A DNA stretch of 64,000 bases from Fasciola hepatica. Its lineage: Eukaryota; Platyhelminthes; Trematoda; Plagiorchiida; Fasciolidae. A model generated the notes under the pieces. That model did no database searches, was not told the DNA's origin, and saw nothing but the letters and a program-made list of their open reading frames with translations. This document shows positions 13,202 to 23,599 of the stretch, piece by piece. The number at the start of each line of letters is the position of its first letter. Positions within the stretch are counted from its first letter, which is position 1. The stretch is from contig CANUEZ040000068.1 of the NCBI GenBank assembly GCA_948099385.1, forward strand, positions 1,217,001 to 1,281,000, read 5' to 3'. The position numbers and the translations under genes are program-made.

Positions 13202-13390
13202 AGAAAGCATCTGTTTTGAGTTTTGGTGAAGGCGTTCAGACAGATTGGTGGTGTGGCGACGGGAAGCCCCTTAAGTCCGACAATGGGAGACATATTGTAA
13301 AAAGGACGACAACACCGAGTGGGATACTTGTATTCCAACAGCCAAACAAGTCCAGTCATGAAACACACAATCGTCTATATAGAGAGTGGG
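13202..13390 (+). CDS. Candidate internal exon, Ig-domain-like (L1/neuroglian style), 63 codons
   Basis: The segment lies between a strong acceptor (TTATTTTGTACTTCAG) and a strong donor (AGTGGG|GTAAGT). It is exactly 189 bases, open throughout, with phase 1 at both ends, as is usual for exons of extracellular domains. The translation includes DWWCGDGKPLKSDNGRH, then PSGILVFQQP and an end at REW(G). The pattern W..DGKPL...R......SG.L.F..P ending in (N)EWG at a phase-1 junction recalls Ig-domain exons of L1CAM/neuroglian/neurofascin. The second Ig cysteine expected in the F strand is absent (HNRLY where YRCYA is typical), so this could be a decayed or highly diverged domain, or a chance resemblance. 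No neighbouring Ig exon was identified. A perfect in-phase partner was not found within 300 bp. Confidence 0.38.
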
Positions 13391-13691
13391 GTAAGTTCCG
13401 ACCTGGCTTAATGTAATGCAGACATCATACAGCTGGCAGAAAAGCTTCTGAATTAAAATGGAACAAAAATGTCTTGAAAGTGTGCGCAATGGGAGTGGCT
13501 TTTATAAACATATATTTTTATTTTTGGTGAATCTTGTTTTTCTCAGTCAAACCTCGGTAATTAGCTCTCCAGTCATTGGCTTAGCCGTTGCTGATTGTTG
13601 ATTGGGTTAGTGGTTATATATAACCTGTTGCACGAAGCTCAGTCCCCACCTGCCGTTCCCTGCGACGCGGTTACCGGCTATTCGGTGTGCA

Positions 13692-13859
13692 ATGGGAGAT
13701 CCGGCCCAGTTCCCTAATTTGCGTTCGATTTTCTGGAATTCCAACCAACCAGTTTTTACGTATACGATTGGCGAGCAAGGGGAATGGCTTCACCGGCTGG
13801 GGAGGAATGCGTACACTGTCTGGCTCGATAACGAACGTGGAGGACTACGTGACTGTTGA
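13692..13859 (+). pseudogene. Short ORF resembling a retroelement integrase C-terminus (weak)
   Basis: ATG at 13692 opens 55 codons ending at TGA (13857). The part PVFTYTIGEQGEWLHRLGRN followed by AYTVWLDNERGG resembles the (G).W..G.I...LG...Y.V pattern near the end of Gypsy integrases. No integrase core is visible upstream. The DNA before it (13600-13690) carries a TATATATAA box after GATTGGG, in a more GC-rich setting reminiscent of an LTR promoter. It may be a solo fragment of an LTR element, or neither. Confidence 0.25.
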
Positions 13860-14270
13860 CATGGTCCCTATGGGGCCACCACATTTTGATTACCGTGTTG
13901 CTTTTCTGAAGCTGTTTTGTTGTTGCCTTTTCGTTTCTCTTGCATGTGAGTCTCGTTTCACGTGCGCAAGGCTGGGAATACTAGCTTCATATAGGGGGCG
14001 ATCATTTGCGAGTTTGGGCGTGGTATATAGAAAACTCCGTGCTTTCCTAAACATTTCGTGAAGATCGACTGACGTTTAACAGCTTCAGAAGATGGGAAGG
14101 AATTAACATTCGATTCAATCCGTTACCCATATCACGTAAGTTACAGTACTGAAAGCATTGGTAGCAGGAGCGCAGTTATCTACTATGTTCGGACAAGAGG
14201 ATCAGCTAGTTAGTTCAGTGAGACTTTGCTGCTAGATACATGGAAGAGAGCTCGTACAGTGGGACATAAC

Positions 14271-14300
14271 TATATATATATATGTATATATATATATATG

Positions 14301-14377
<77 letters not shown>
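14271..14377. repeat. (TA)n microsatellite with regular GTA interruptions
   Basis: About 107 bp of TA/AT dinucleotides. The 5' part has three TATG interruptions at about 10- to 20-bp spacing, followed by about 60 bp of pure repeat. The open frames across it (Tyr-Ile repeats) are artefacts of the repeat. Confidence 0.97.
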
Positions 14378-14379
<2 letters not shown>

Positions 14380-14447
14380 AGACGAAGATAACAAATGTCC
14401 TGTTGCACTTATCTTTGGTCAACTAAGTACCGTTTCGGAATCAGTGG

Positions 14448-14488
<41 letters not shown>

Positions 14489-14537
14489 GTACAACTACGG
14501 TCGTATATATATATATATATATGCGTACAATTATGCA

Positions 14538-14568
<31 letters not shown>

Positions 14569-14570
14569 AA
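14448..14570. repeat. Compound (AT)n cluster
   Basis: Four (AT) tracts separated by short unique links (ACAACTACGGTCG, GCGTACAATTATGC). It is probably one cluster with 14271-14377, split by about 70 bp of unique sequence. Confidence 0.95.
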
Positions 14571-14901
14571 TATCCTTCGCTTACGGTGGACGCGAAACAC
14601 CCATCACTTACGTAACTCATTACGCCAATGGTGTACACGCAAGAAGAAAAACACAGTTTAGGTATTCTGGCAGTTATTCTTTTAGCCAAACTTCACTGAG
14701 TCAGATCACATCGCCCAGTGGTCCTTCGGAAAGCGCACCCCCACTAGGGGCACGTTTTTCACACAAAAAAGGGATTAGGGGACAATGACAAGTGAGGACC
14801 GCTTTCCCAAATAATAATTAAGAAACAGTCCAACGTTTTCAAAATATTTCACCCTTTTTTGCCATTGTCACATACGAATCGACATCCCACTTCAATTTTA
14901 G

Positions 14902-14993
14902 AGTCCACTATACAACAATGATGACTATTTCCTTGATCGAGATGTTTCTACCAAAGAAAAATCGCCCATTTTTTCTCTTTATAAATATACCAA
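14902..14993 (+). CDS. Candidate internal exon, 30 codons, unknown protein
   Basis: It follows the acceptor CATCCCACTTCAATTTTAG and ends at ATACCAA|GTAAGTC. The frame SPLYNNDDYFLDRDVSTKEK continues open to the donor (phase 0 to 2). Composition is hydrophilic and protein-like. No family was recognised. A 92-bp open stretch between splice-like sites can arise by chance, so this is a candidate only. It lies on the same strand as the Ig-like exon 1.5 kb upstream but their phases do not join directly. Confidence 0.3.
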
Positions 14994-14999
14994 GTAAGT

Positions 15000-15720
15000 C
15001 ATTTAAAACCCAGCAAGTAACTCGTATTTCAAAATAAGCTTGGCAGATCAATTTCTTGTGTTTCAAAATTGGCGCCCCAGAATTCCAGGATTACGCGCCA
15101 ATTCAAAAATATCCAGGTCGGAACTTACCCCCCTACCGTCTACATAGGTCCTTTTTCAGACAGCGCGGCACCAACATTGCTTTGGCGGCTGCTTGAGTGC
15201 TTCGGCAGCTTTCTGGCCAGTTGCCCTTGACCGATAGCTTGCTTAACCTAGGCGTCATTTCTATCCGGTTGGTCCGATTGTTTCAGTTGACTGCTTGATT
15301 GGCTGCCCCTCAATCGACCTATCTTGCTGGTTGCTGGAGATTTCGCTGCTTCCCCTCTGATAGTCGGTATGCCTCCTTTTTGTATGCTTCGGGAAGCCTT
15401 CGACATATTCGCCTTCTGTTCTTTTGTCTGTGGCCCCCGTTTGCTTCGTCCTTTCATCTTGATCTTCACGCCGTTCCCTTGCCCCAGCATTTCCCGTTAC
15501 AATATTTTCGAAAAAGATCAGAAATCAGTTGATCGACCACGTTACAGTTTTCATAGTGATGCTATATTTTCATTTTAATTGATGAAAATTTCATTCCTTT
15601 CTGGGATATTTTCAGTTCCATCCATCTCGATCTGTCGGTGTCCTATGAAACGGAACCCGACTCTTCGTAAACATTTTATCCAGAAGGCTTTCGGATGCCA
15701 CAACACAACGGATCATTCAT
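15000..15720. other. Unassigned, GC-richer stretch
   Basis: 15120-15500 is richer in GC and open on both strands for about 80 codons (minus: lysine/arginine/serine-rich). The acceptor-like GGTCCTTTTTCAG lies just before 15161. No family recognised. It may be an unrecognised repeat. Confidence 0.5.
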
Positions 15721-15721
15721 A

Positions 15722-15962
15722 TTAGGAACAAGAAGCTGGAGAGCAAAAATTACTGTCAATGAATCCTGTAAGTGTTCTTACAATTCATATGGGTGAGGTA
15801 ACATTGGAATGCCGTAGGCGTTAGGAAAACGGGGTTGGTGGGGAGGGGTATCTCTATCGTGTGAGTGTTGTGGTAAGATTTTCACTTCCACCGTCACGAG
15901 TGGTAATCGATAGTGGCTTTTTAAGGTTCGGTCGACGATCCGTGTTTTCCGGTTTTAGCCAG
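15722..15962 (+). repeat. Left arm of the inverted repeat flanking the Penelope-like remnant
   Basis: This arm matches the reverse complement of 16671-16934 at roughly 85% by eye. Shared blocks include the stretch around ATTACTGTCA.TGAATCCTGT, the ATGGGTGAGGTAACATTGG block, the GGTTGGTGGGGAGGGG block and the CGGTCGACGATCCGTG block. A gap of about 30 bp separates the copies near 15820. The right arm also encodes the start of the RT-fragment ORF, so the repeat includes element sequence and not only flanking DNA. This agrees with the pseudo-LTR arrangements known for Penelope elements. Confidence 0.82.
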
Positions 15963-16057
15963 GGCAGCTGTAGAGCCTGGACTAGTAGCATTTGTGCAAA
16001 TAGATCAGGGCTTAGTAGACGAATGGCGACTGTCTCTGCCGTGGCCAGGGATCGAAG

Positions 16058-16730
16058 TTAGACTGGTTTTGATCGATTGAATGGAACTCGATACATGACT
16101 TCGAAAGTTTCTTCAGGGTCGATCGTGTGGCCACTGTCCACCAGATGACCTAGAATCGAACTAATAATCACAACGGTTTTCTCCTGACTCAACCATCTTG
16201 GGTGATGTTCCGTAAAGCCCAGAGACAAAAGCCTAGCAGTGCCACCTATGTAAGATGCGCCACATTCGCACCTGAACGAGTAAATGATTATGGAAATGGT
16301 CGGCTCAGAAAGTTTTTTACCTGCAGGCGGATCACTGGAGAGGTGTAGAATGTGCATTTCAGTCTAGCGGCTGAGAACGTTGAGTCTACAGCTGACCTTA
16401 GTGTTTTGTCAACCTTTCGGTATGCGTTTCTCCCTTGAACGATACTTTGAGGAACTGTTCCTTCTTCGGTACGCAGGGAGACAGCTCTGCAGGTAACTTC
16501 AGTTCTACGTCTTCATAGATAAACTTTACGGGGTAGCCATTCTCCCAAAAAACGTTTTGAACAAAACTAAGTTCATCTTGCATAGCCTCCGTTGGGCAAA
16601 TGTTTCGGGCTATGAATGGCAGACGTCGAATTAAATTTCGCATGAAGCTGTGAAATTCGTGTATAGGCCAAAGCCGGAAACCACGGATCGTCGACCGAAC
16701 CAAAAAGTCCACTATCGATTACCATTCGTG
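16058..16730 (-). mobile_element. Penelope-like retroelement remnant: RT C-terminus plus GIY-YIG endonuclease
   Basis: Two minus-strand ORFs (16398-16712 and 16058-16357) are consecutive pieces of a Penelope-like element. The first carries the end of the RT (LIRRLPFIARNICP, FWENGYPVKFIYEDV, FKGETHTERL). The bridging segment around 16330-16400 is readable only in the third frame (TLRSAV, TFSAARLKCTFYTSP), so at least two frameshifts are present. The second ORF carries the GIY-YIG domain: YSFRCECGASYIG, then FTEHHPRWL. The catalytic arginine expected three residues before EH is a glycine (LGFTEH, codon GGC), one base from an arginine codon. Most of the RT is absent upstream. The fragment sits between inverted repeats (15722-15962 and 16671-16934), as found around some Penelope-like elements. 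It is inactive. Confidence 0.87.
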
Positions 16731-16934
16731 ACGGTGGGAGTGAAACTCTCACCACAACACGCACACGATAGAGATACCCCTCCCCACCAACCCCCTTTTC
16801 CTAAAGCCATTACAATAACCTTTACTCCGGCCAATGGCTAACGCATTCCAATGTTACCTCACCCATATGACTTGCAGGAGCAAGTACAGGATTCACTGAC
16901 AGTAATTGTTCGCTCTCGAGCTTTTTGTTCTTGG
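16671..16934 (-). repeat. Right arm of the inverted repeat flanking the Penelope-like remnant
   Basis: This is the reverse-complement partner of 15722-15962. It is slightly longer because it keeps a segment of about 30 bp near 16800-16840 (around GGCCGGAGTAAAGGTTATTG on the minus strand) that the left arm lacks. It lies at the 5' side of the minus-strand element. Confidence 0.82.
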
Positions 16935-16939
16935 TGTGA

Positions 16940-17760
16940 CCATGACAGTAGACTGTTCAGACTATTTGGAATGAACGTAATACGAAGTTACCAAGTCTCC
17001 CTCCGGTTGCATACGACACGGTTTGATCACGGTCCTTTTACTAGGCTTGTAAAATTTAGCATCGGTTACAAAACACAAAATGAATTATTTTATCAATGAA
17101 ACTGTCAAAGCCTATAAAATTCAAATCAGAACATCAGCCGCTCTGAGAAAACGTTTATCGGAATGCTGACAACAACTTGTCAGGTAACACGCATGACCTC
17201 AGTAGAATAAATTGTCGAAAGTCGCTGACAAACTGAGGACTAATCAAAACACAACAAGCTAGGTGGTTATGATCTGTCAATTTAATTAACATGAACGAGA
17301 GAGAATCATAGCTAACCGTGATACGAAAGCAATGTATACCAACTGGTTATGTTATTACGTCTGTAAAACATACCCTATCGGCTAACGGTTATACAGAGAA
17401 GTTCTGTGATCCCAAAAAATCATGATGCAAAACCGATCCTTTGTTGATGGCAAATTGATAGCAGTGCATTTCATTGTTTCTCTTAATGGTCATGCATTTT
17501 GACCCATGTACTTAGTAACTTAAACTCCATTTTTAGTCCCACGTATATGGCAGCCTGGTCATGAACCAGGCGTTTAACTAGCTGGATAAGAATTAGTCAC
17601 CACCCTTGAGGCCATATTACTCAAACTGACTCATATGTAATCTATCAGTTCACTTGTATTTGCGTTGACCTGAATATAGGCAGGGCAGAATGACAACTGA
17701 CTCAATGTGTGACCGAATGCATCCCCAACTGGCTTTAGCACTCGAAGACTGAACCGGACT
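16940..17760. other. No supported feature
   Basis: AT-rich intergenic or intronic sequence in which I saw no repeat, exon or RNA gene. Confidence 0.55.
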
Positions 17761-17767
17761 GGACAAG

Positions 17768-18239
17768 ATGAATTCCGGCAATGCATCCAGTGTCATCGAA
17801 CTCGAAGCATCTGCTTTTAACTGGTCGCGAGCTGTCTTGGCCCGGTCATTCGAGGTGCAACTAAGAAACCGGTAAGCAAAACTATTAGCTTTTAATGAAG
17901 CTATGCTGATCAGTAAAAAGAACCCTCAGTCTGGACGAAACAATCATCCCCAACAGTCTGTCTGTGCTGAAAATAGGTACACAAACCTACAATAATTTCT
18001 AAACTGTTTGTGACAAGCATTATCCTCTTTCCTTCATTGCATATCCGGTGTACCCTATCACATAAAAGGAGATAAGATGTATGAATCACAATACCGTCGG
18101 TCAATTTTAGTGGGTAACGAAATTCACCTTTCACTGTGATGATCACATCTAATCTACTGAAAAAAGATAAGGTCAGCCACTGTAATTCTCGGATCTAATT
18201 GACTAATAGCTGTATTCTTTCTACTTCAGACAAACGTAA
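17768..18239 (+). CDS. Candidate two-exon short gene (about 37 codons)
   Basis: An ATG at 17768 (GACAAGATG, A at -3) opens the frame MNSGNASSVIELEASAFNWS, which continues RAVLARSFEVQLRN to a good donor (AACCG|GTAAGC, 17872). The codons are higher in GC than the surroundings, as expected of coding sequence. In phase, the strong acceptor TTCTTTCTACTTCAG (18228-18229) would add two or three codons and a stop at 18237-18239. The second exon is so short that the true downstream exon may lie elsewhere. The upstream frame is closed by TGA, supporting this ATG. No family identified. Confidence 0.3.
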
Positions 18240-19425
18240 GAATGAAAGCAAACGATCCACATAAAACAAGTAAATATCAGCAAACAAGAGGAAAAAATGG
18301 GAACCAGCACAGAATTTTTCTTTGTACACGGATATTGAGAACATCCATTCGATCGCAATAAATCGCTTTATAATAATGATTTCAATCTCTCAGCATCCAC
18401 TGATAGTGGACCCATCAAGTGACATTCAAGAAACAGTGAATCAAAAATGACCTGGTAATAATGATATAACTTATCTAACAAGACGAAAAAAATCAGTTTA
18501 TCTAACTGAATAGGAGCAAACCCCAGGCCAGCCACGCTGGTATCTTTATTAATCTTTTTGAAGGCCTGAGAAAGCACAAGGTAATGCGCTTAGATTTCTT
18601 AGAACTCTGAACACAAACGGCATTCAAATATGCAATTGTCGCAGCCTAAGTTATTGCCAACATACGAACCCTTCAATCTCTGACGGTGAAACAGGCACCT
18701 ACTAAAAGTTTTTACATGGCTCATCACAAGCTCACTATTAGGGTGCTTGGTGACAAAATACCAACCAGATATCTTGGACACTGAAGCCTGATGCACAATT
18801 GCTGTCATCCATAGTGTGAATAGCATTATTGAAGTAAAAAAGTCACCTCGTTTGAACACACATTGTGAGATTACTCTCCGAGATAAACTAAAAACAGTGA
18901 TTAGCAAACAGAACACAACATCATTTAATGACAAGGTGCCCATTCGAGGACCAGTGTTCGTTAAAACTGTAACGTGATGCTAATAAATTAAAGTTGACGA
19001 ATCACGCAGAAAAATCGTCACTGCTGGTGAAAGCTATAGGTGGATTGCCCCATGTCAATCTCCAAAGACGACACAGTAGAAACAAGGTAAATTTTATGGC
19101 TTACATAAAGAGATGGAATGTCTGCCATCAAGCCCACAATTGAAGTATTTCATATTTCGTAGCTAGTGATTGCTTTCGAGTCTCTCCTTTTCCGAATATG
19201 ATCCATAAAACTGATAACTTTCTGCTTCGGTGCCAGCCGCACGGACGACGAAGGCAGTGTGCGGTTCTATCATCGTAAGATTAATTAGAAGTGCGCTGCT
19301 AATTTTATCTGCAGAAAGAAGTACGTCAAATTGGTGTATCCTATATTACATTCTGTCCTGCATGATTATCTTGCACCGTGTGATACTCGATGTGTATTCT
19401 AACAGGCACCGATACTGATACCACT
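18240..19425. other. No supported feature
   Basis: Background ORFs only (for example 18599-18943 minus). No repeat or splice pair stood out. Confidence 0.55.
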
Positions 19426-19429
19426 AACT

Positions 19430-19792
19430 GTATCACTACGAATGTAGCAGCTAACAACACTAGTGTTGACATCACTTTTCCCGCCACCTATACTGCGAAT
19501 ATTGCTACTACTGTGGTGGTATGCATGCTACTCACTGAGTAGTATATAGTTGATTGATTAAAATTCAGTAGTGGTCAACCATGGAGCAATAATGGAGTCG
19601 ATTACATCAGATGGACCGAATGCAATAAGGTCAACAACCAAACGATTGACTTCTACCCCTAGAAAACAACTGCCTCCAGGAGGATCGCACAGCTAAAATG
19701 CATCATTGTAACAGTAGGCTTATTTTGTCTATGTCCAAACGAGATATTTCCAAAAAACAACCTATTCCGCAGGCACGGCTTGCGGATTATAA

Positions 19793-19841
<49 letters not shown>

Positions 19842-20520
19842 GCCACTATTACTACTACTACTACTACTACTAGTATTACCAATACTAATAATATTTCTAC
19901 TGTTCCTGCTGCTACTTCTTCTACGACTAATAATGCTGTTTCTGTTACTGCTGGTGTTAATATTATTACTCCTAATATTGCCAATACCTTAGTTATTATA
20001 CTACGATTGCCATCATAGCAGCTCCACCCGTTATGCGCTATAAGCTTCTATCTCCAAAGTGGAGAGAGGATTTTGTGTAAAATTTAGGCAGTCACTCATA
20101 AGTGTATTTGTTTTATACTGGTCTTAAATACATCCCTGCATTTTTCTGCCTTATTGTGTGCATGCTTCTACCACTTTAACTTCCACTGGTACTACTACGA
20201 TTATTATTGCGTCTTTTACGGTAAAAGGTTGATTATTGGGAACTACTAATTTAGAGGTTGACTAAACCAACCAAGCATAACAGAACTGCTGTTTTGCGTT
20301 CTCTATATCCTGTCCATTGAAAGGCAGTAGTAGTCTGATCGAGATAAACGCCTTCCGTCCTCTTACTACATTCAGTCGTTGTGTTGTAACCATATTAGCT
20401 ATCACCCCACAACTGCTCATAATTGTTTTTGAGCGGTCAGCTACTTATTTATTCAGTGACTAGTATACCTTCTGCACCACAATATTATTACCTTTGCTGC
20501 TAATACTGCGAATATCATGC
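19430..20520 (+). repeat. Triplet repeat: (ACT)n core in a degenerate triplet region
   Basis: A nearly pure (ACT)n tract covers 19794-19872. It continues as degenerate ACT/ATT/GCT triplets to about 19985. Shorter triplet-like patches lie at 19430-19510, 20165-20205 and 20480-20515, and ATACTGCGAATAT occurs at both about 19489 and about 20505. This suggests an old, interrupted minisatellite of about 1.1 kb. The threonine-rich frame at 19698-20018 stays open only because the period is three, and I do not regard it as a gene. Confidence 0.8.
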
Positions 20521-20839
20521 TGAACAGCTAAAATGAGCAGGGAGTTGACGTTGTGTGATTCCACTATTGATTGAACCTCTGACTGCGAACCGTTCAGATC
20601 GATATACTTATTTATCTGTCAGTGAATATGAACTACCATGACACGCGCACGCACGTATGTACTCACATTAACTTGAGCTCGCCCATATTGTGAATGGTTT
20701 ATTCCAACCTAGCAAACTTTTGCCCTGAGTCATATTTGCCTGTTGATCCGCTGCCCGCCGAGCGGCCCTGCTTGGCCTCACAAGATTGCATGTAGGGCTC
20801 ACACTTGTGTCACTTGTTTATTTGTTTGCTCGCTAACGT

Positions 20840-23400
20840 AAGAATAAACGGGTTTCCTACGCACTACCTTTTGCCAGTATTCGCTTACACAAAGGCGGTA
20901 GCGGACCAGCGAGATCAACGTGAACACTTGAGAAGCGAATATTGCGAAGGCAAATTTGCTGGGGGTCGAAATATGTGACAATGAATTTTGTTTTTAAGAT
21001 ACTGAAAGCAGATTTTAGTTCACTGTGCAATGTCATATTTCACGTCAGACCAAACAAAATGAGGGGAGAATTATTTGACTTGAAGCTCTGGTGAACGAAT
21101 GAGAATAAGAGAGAAAGTATTCAAAGAGAAGCCCCATTTAGTTATCGGGACAAGGAGACGGGATTTCCTGTATACCAATTACACAGGATTGAAAGAAACA
21201 AAGAAAGTAGTAGAAGTCTTTAATTGGAGGTTAGTGGATTTCTGCAAGTCTTGTAACTAGGTGTCACAACTTTGCAGTCTGGCTATGTCACTGAGGTCGA
21301 AAGGTATTTGTGCGTTGTTTACATCGGCCCCGACGAGGCACCAGCCATACAATTATCAACGCCGCGACCGTGGCGAATAATAATCGTTTACTGAGAAATT
21401 TAATACAAGTGGAGTACTTTTGTTGTTGGGCAGCGATCGGTTTCGGTACTTTGTGCGTATAGGCATAATCTGCGATTAGGGTGCACTCAAATTTGTTGTC
21501 TCTTCAGAAGCCGACAGAAGTGAAGAATGGTCACGTAAACAGCGACAGGTTCAAGAGTGGAGGTGCTGAACGTATCGTGATAGGCTAAAGATGTTGTGAG
21601 AAGAAACTCAAAGGCTGGAGCTCATCATGTATTGTGGAGCAAAGCTGCCCCGTCAGAAGTGCTGGACGCGTCCATTGTTTGTGTGAACTCCATGTTCTGA
21701 TCTGAAATGATGTGATGTTACATGGATGCTTCGTTGAGGGCCTTGTGGCATTGTTGAAAGTTGCTTTGAACTCGTAAGTGCAGTTAACAACCTAAACAGT
21801 GGGCTTCATACGGTTGGTTCAGGGAGACAGAACGGAAGAAAAGCGAGGGACGAAACTCCAGTAGTAGTTCAAAAAGCCCAGAAAATGACACAAGTAACTG
21901 AGAGTTCTTGAGTTAGAGAGAGAATATGCTTTTCATTCTGCCAGCGACTGGAGTTAAATGGTATTCCTCAATGTGTTGGCCGAGAAGGAAGACCATAAAC
22001 ATTTTGTTGATGAAACGCTGAACTGTTTGTGAGGCAGTGCACAACGAATAAGGTATGCTTATAAACTCAAAAAGATCAAACTGTGTGATGATAGTAGCAT
22101 TCAGTATGCTCTTTCCCTTACAGAGGACCCCATAATACGTCCTTGCAAGATACATTATCAGAAGTATGGCCTTTCCGCGGAGGTCAAACGCGAAACCATG
22201 TGTGAGCGGGATGATATAGCGATCGGGAACTTAGACTTCAATCAAAACACGACAATCTCCACAGAGTGTCCAATCACCCAAATACATCAGGACCAAGGTT
22301 GGCATGGTGGTGTATCGAACCTTGAGATCGATCTGTGGATTGACAAGGTTTGATAAGAGCTGAAGATCCTGTTGTAGTGTCACCAGAAGGTGAAATATGA
22401 TCTTAAGAATATAGATCAAAAGATTTTCTAATGTATTCTGTAACGCTATTGTGCTGTTTATTGGTAATATTTACAACTTTTCAGTACTTCGATTCAACCG
22501 AGAGAAGGGAGAATAAATGATCTACTCCGAGGATGGGGGTCTGGTCAGCTACAAAAACTAAACGGTAATGAAAGGGTCTTCCTTGACCAACTTCCACGGT
22601 GAAAGAATGCTGGTCAAAGTCTCTATTGTAGTTTCATTAGCCGCTTTTAAGGTGAGCTGAGACGATTGAAGCCAGTGAGTTTTTGAGGTGAAAAGACCCC
22701 TGCTCCGATGTCATTGGGAAATCGAAAGCCACTGGAATTATTGATAGGGTAGAAGAGGCAACTTGAGTCGTGTGGGCCAGCCGCAGTCTTCGCTGTTACT
22801 GGTTAACTCGAACGTTCGAGTGATAGAGCAGGCTGAAGGGTGCATACCTGGTCACACTGCCGTGCCTTTGAACATAAATTTTTGTGGTAGAAGCAACACG
22901 TTGGAGACCGACGGTTTCGTGAACTTGATCTAAATTGCCAGTAGCTGGGCCGTGAATTCGACTGTAAATGAGTTATTGCTATAAACATGACATTCATCCG
23001 ATTGCACAGAACACGGACAGTTTTCCGAAGAAGGCTAGAGTCACTGTCAGTGGATAGTGAGCTAGACGAAGAGGCATGACCATGATCAGCGATATAGAAA
23101 GGTGCGTTGCCCAATGGAGCTTTTCTAGATTTCAGAGTGGAGTTGAACAAATAGAGACTCGATTGGATGATGCCTGAGGGACTCTCCAAATGGTAAGGTC
23201 GAGGCGGAACAAGAGGTGGTACAGAAATATCACTGTAACGAAGGACGCATTAAAGACGGAGAGACCGGGAAAAATATAGGCACTTATATGTCCTGAAAGC
23301 TGATAATTGAAATGTCTAACATTTTTCACCTTGTCGTGGTCTACTAGCTCCAATATGTTCACACCATCGGGAGTACAGAGAGGGCATACAATTCTGTGAT
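20840..23400 (-). mobile_element. Degenerate Ty3/Gypsy LTR retrotransposon, gag-pol remnant (CsRn1-like)
   Basis: Read on the minus strand from right to left, the gag-pol domains of a Gypsy element appear in the correct order but in shifting frames. At about 22842-22901 is a Gag knuckle of C-x2-H...C-x3-C type (CFYH...RQCDQVC), the CHCC form known from CsRn1/Boudicca elements. At 22500-22790 is a retropepsin-like segment (RFPNDIGAG, FKAANETTIET). RT follows at 21840-22330 (LCGDCRVL, VPDRY, QFDLFEFISIPYSLCTASQT, QRFIN), then the post-RT motif RTLSYLCHFLGFLNYYWSF, an RNase H-like stretch near 21600-21660 (LQPLSFFSQHL), the RNase H-integrase spacer (ARLQSCDT-like) and an integrase start near 20880-20960 (RFSSVHVDLAGPLPP). 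Frameshifts and stops are many, and the RT segment carrying the YxDD box is missing. No LTRs were found with confidence. The element is dead. Family assignment is firm; clade assignment is moderate. Confidence 0.88.
21840..22330 (-). pseudogene. pol: Gypsy reverse transcriptase fragment lacking the YxDD box
   Basis: The minus-strand reading shows fingers and palm motifs of a Ty3/Gypsy reverse transcriptase: GDWTLCGDCRVL, then VPDRYIIP, then DLFEFISIPYSLCTASQT. QRFINKM is followed almost at once by FLLGQHIEEYHLTPVAG, which matches the FLGH...I.P segment that normally lies about 50 residues later. The stretch that should carry the catalytic YxDD aspartates and the following helix is therefore deleted. 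A stop separates the VLIEV and VPDRY segments, and another frame change follows KSIFSL. This copy cannot encode an active polymerase. The deletion is inferred from motif spacing, not from an alignment. Confidence 0.85.
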
Positions 23401-23599
23401 TTTATGTGAGTCATTCAGTATGGTATCTTCAGTCCAAAACAAATTTCGTTCAGTCACATACGTGATCACCATTCAAATATGGTTCACTCCACTTCAGGCT
23501 TTTATCAGATTATGCGCACATCGATTTCGAAGCCAAGCATTCCATCAGCATCTGCCATCTACCAGCATTTGACACACTTATGATGATTGTTCAATACAG

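Noticed and set aside
14226..14788. ORFs of up to 168 codons rich in Tyr-Ile
   Set aside because: They are translations of the (TA)n microsatellites and have no protein meaning.
19698..20018. Threonine-rich 106-codon ORF and its leucine and valine counterparts in other frames
   Set aside because: Open only because of the triplet repeat; all frames on both strands stay open in the same place.
21301..21345. CGGCCCCGACGAGGCACCAG on the + strand resembling a Gypsy primer-binding site
   Set aside because: It falls inside the minus-strand Gypsy pol remnant between RNase H and integrase, so a primer-binding role there makes no sense.
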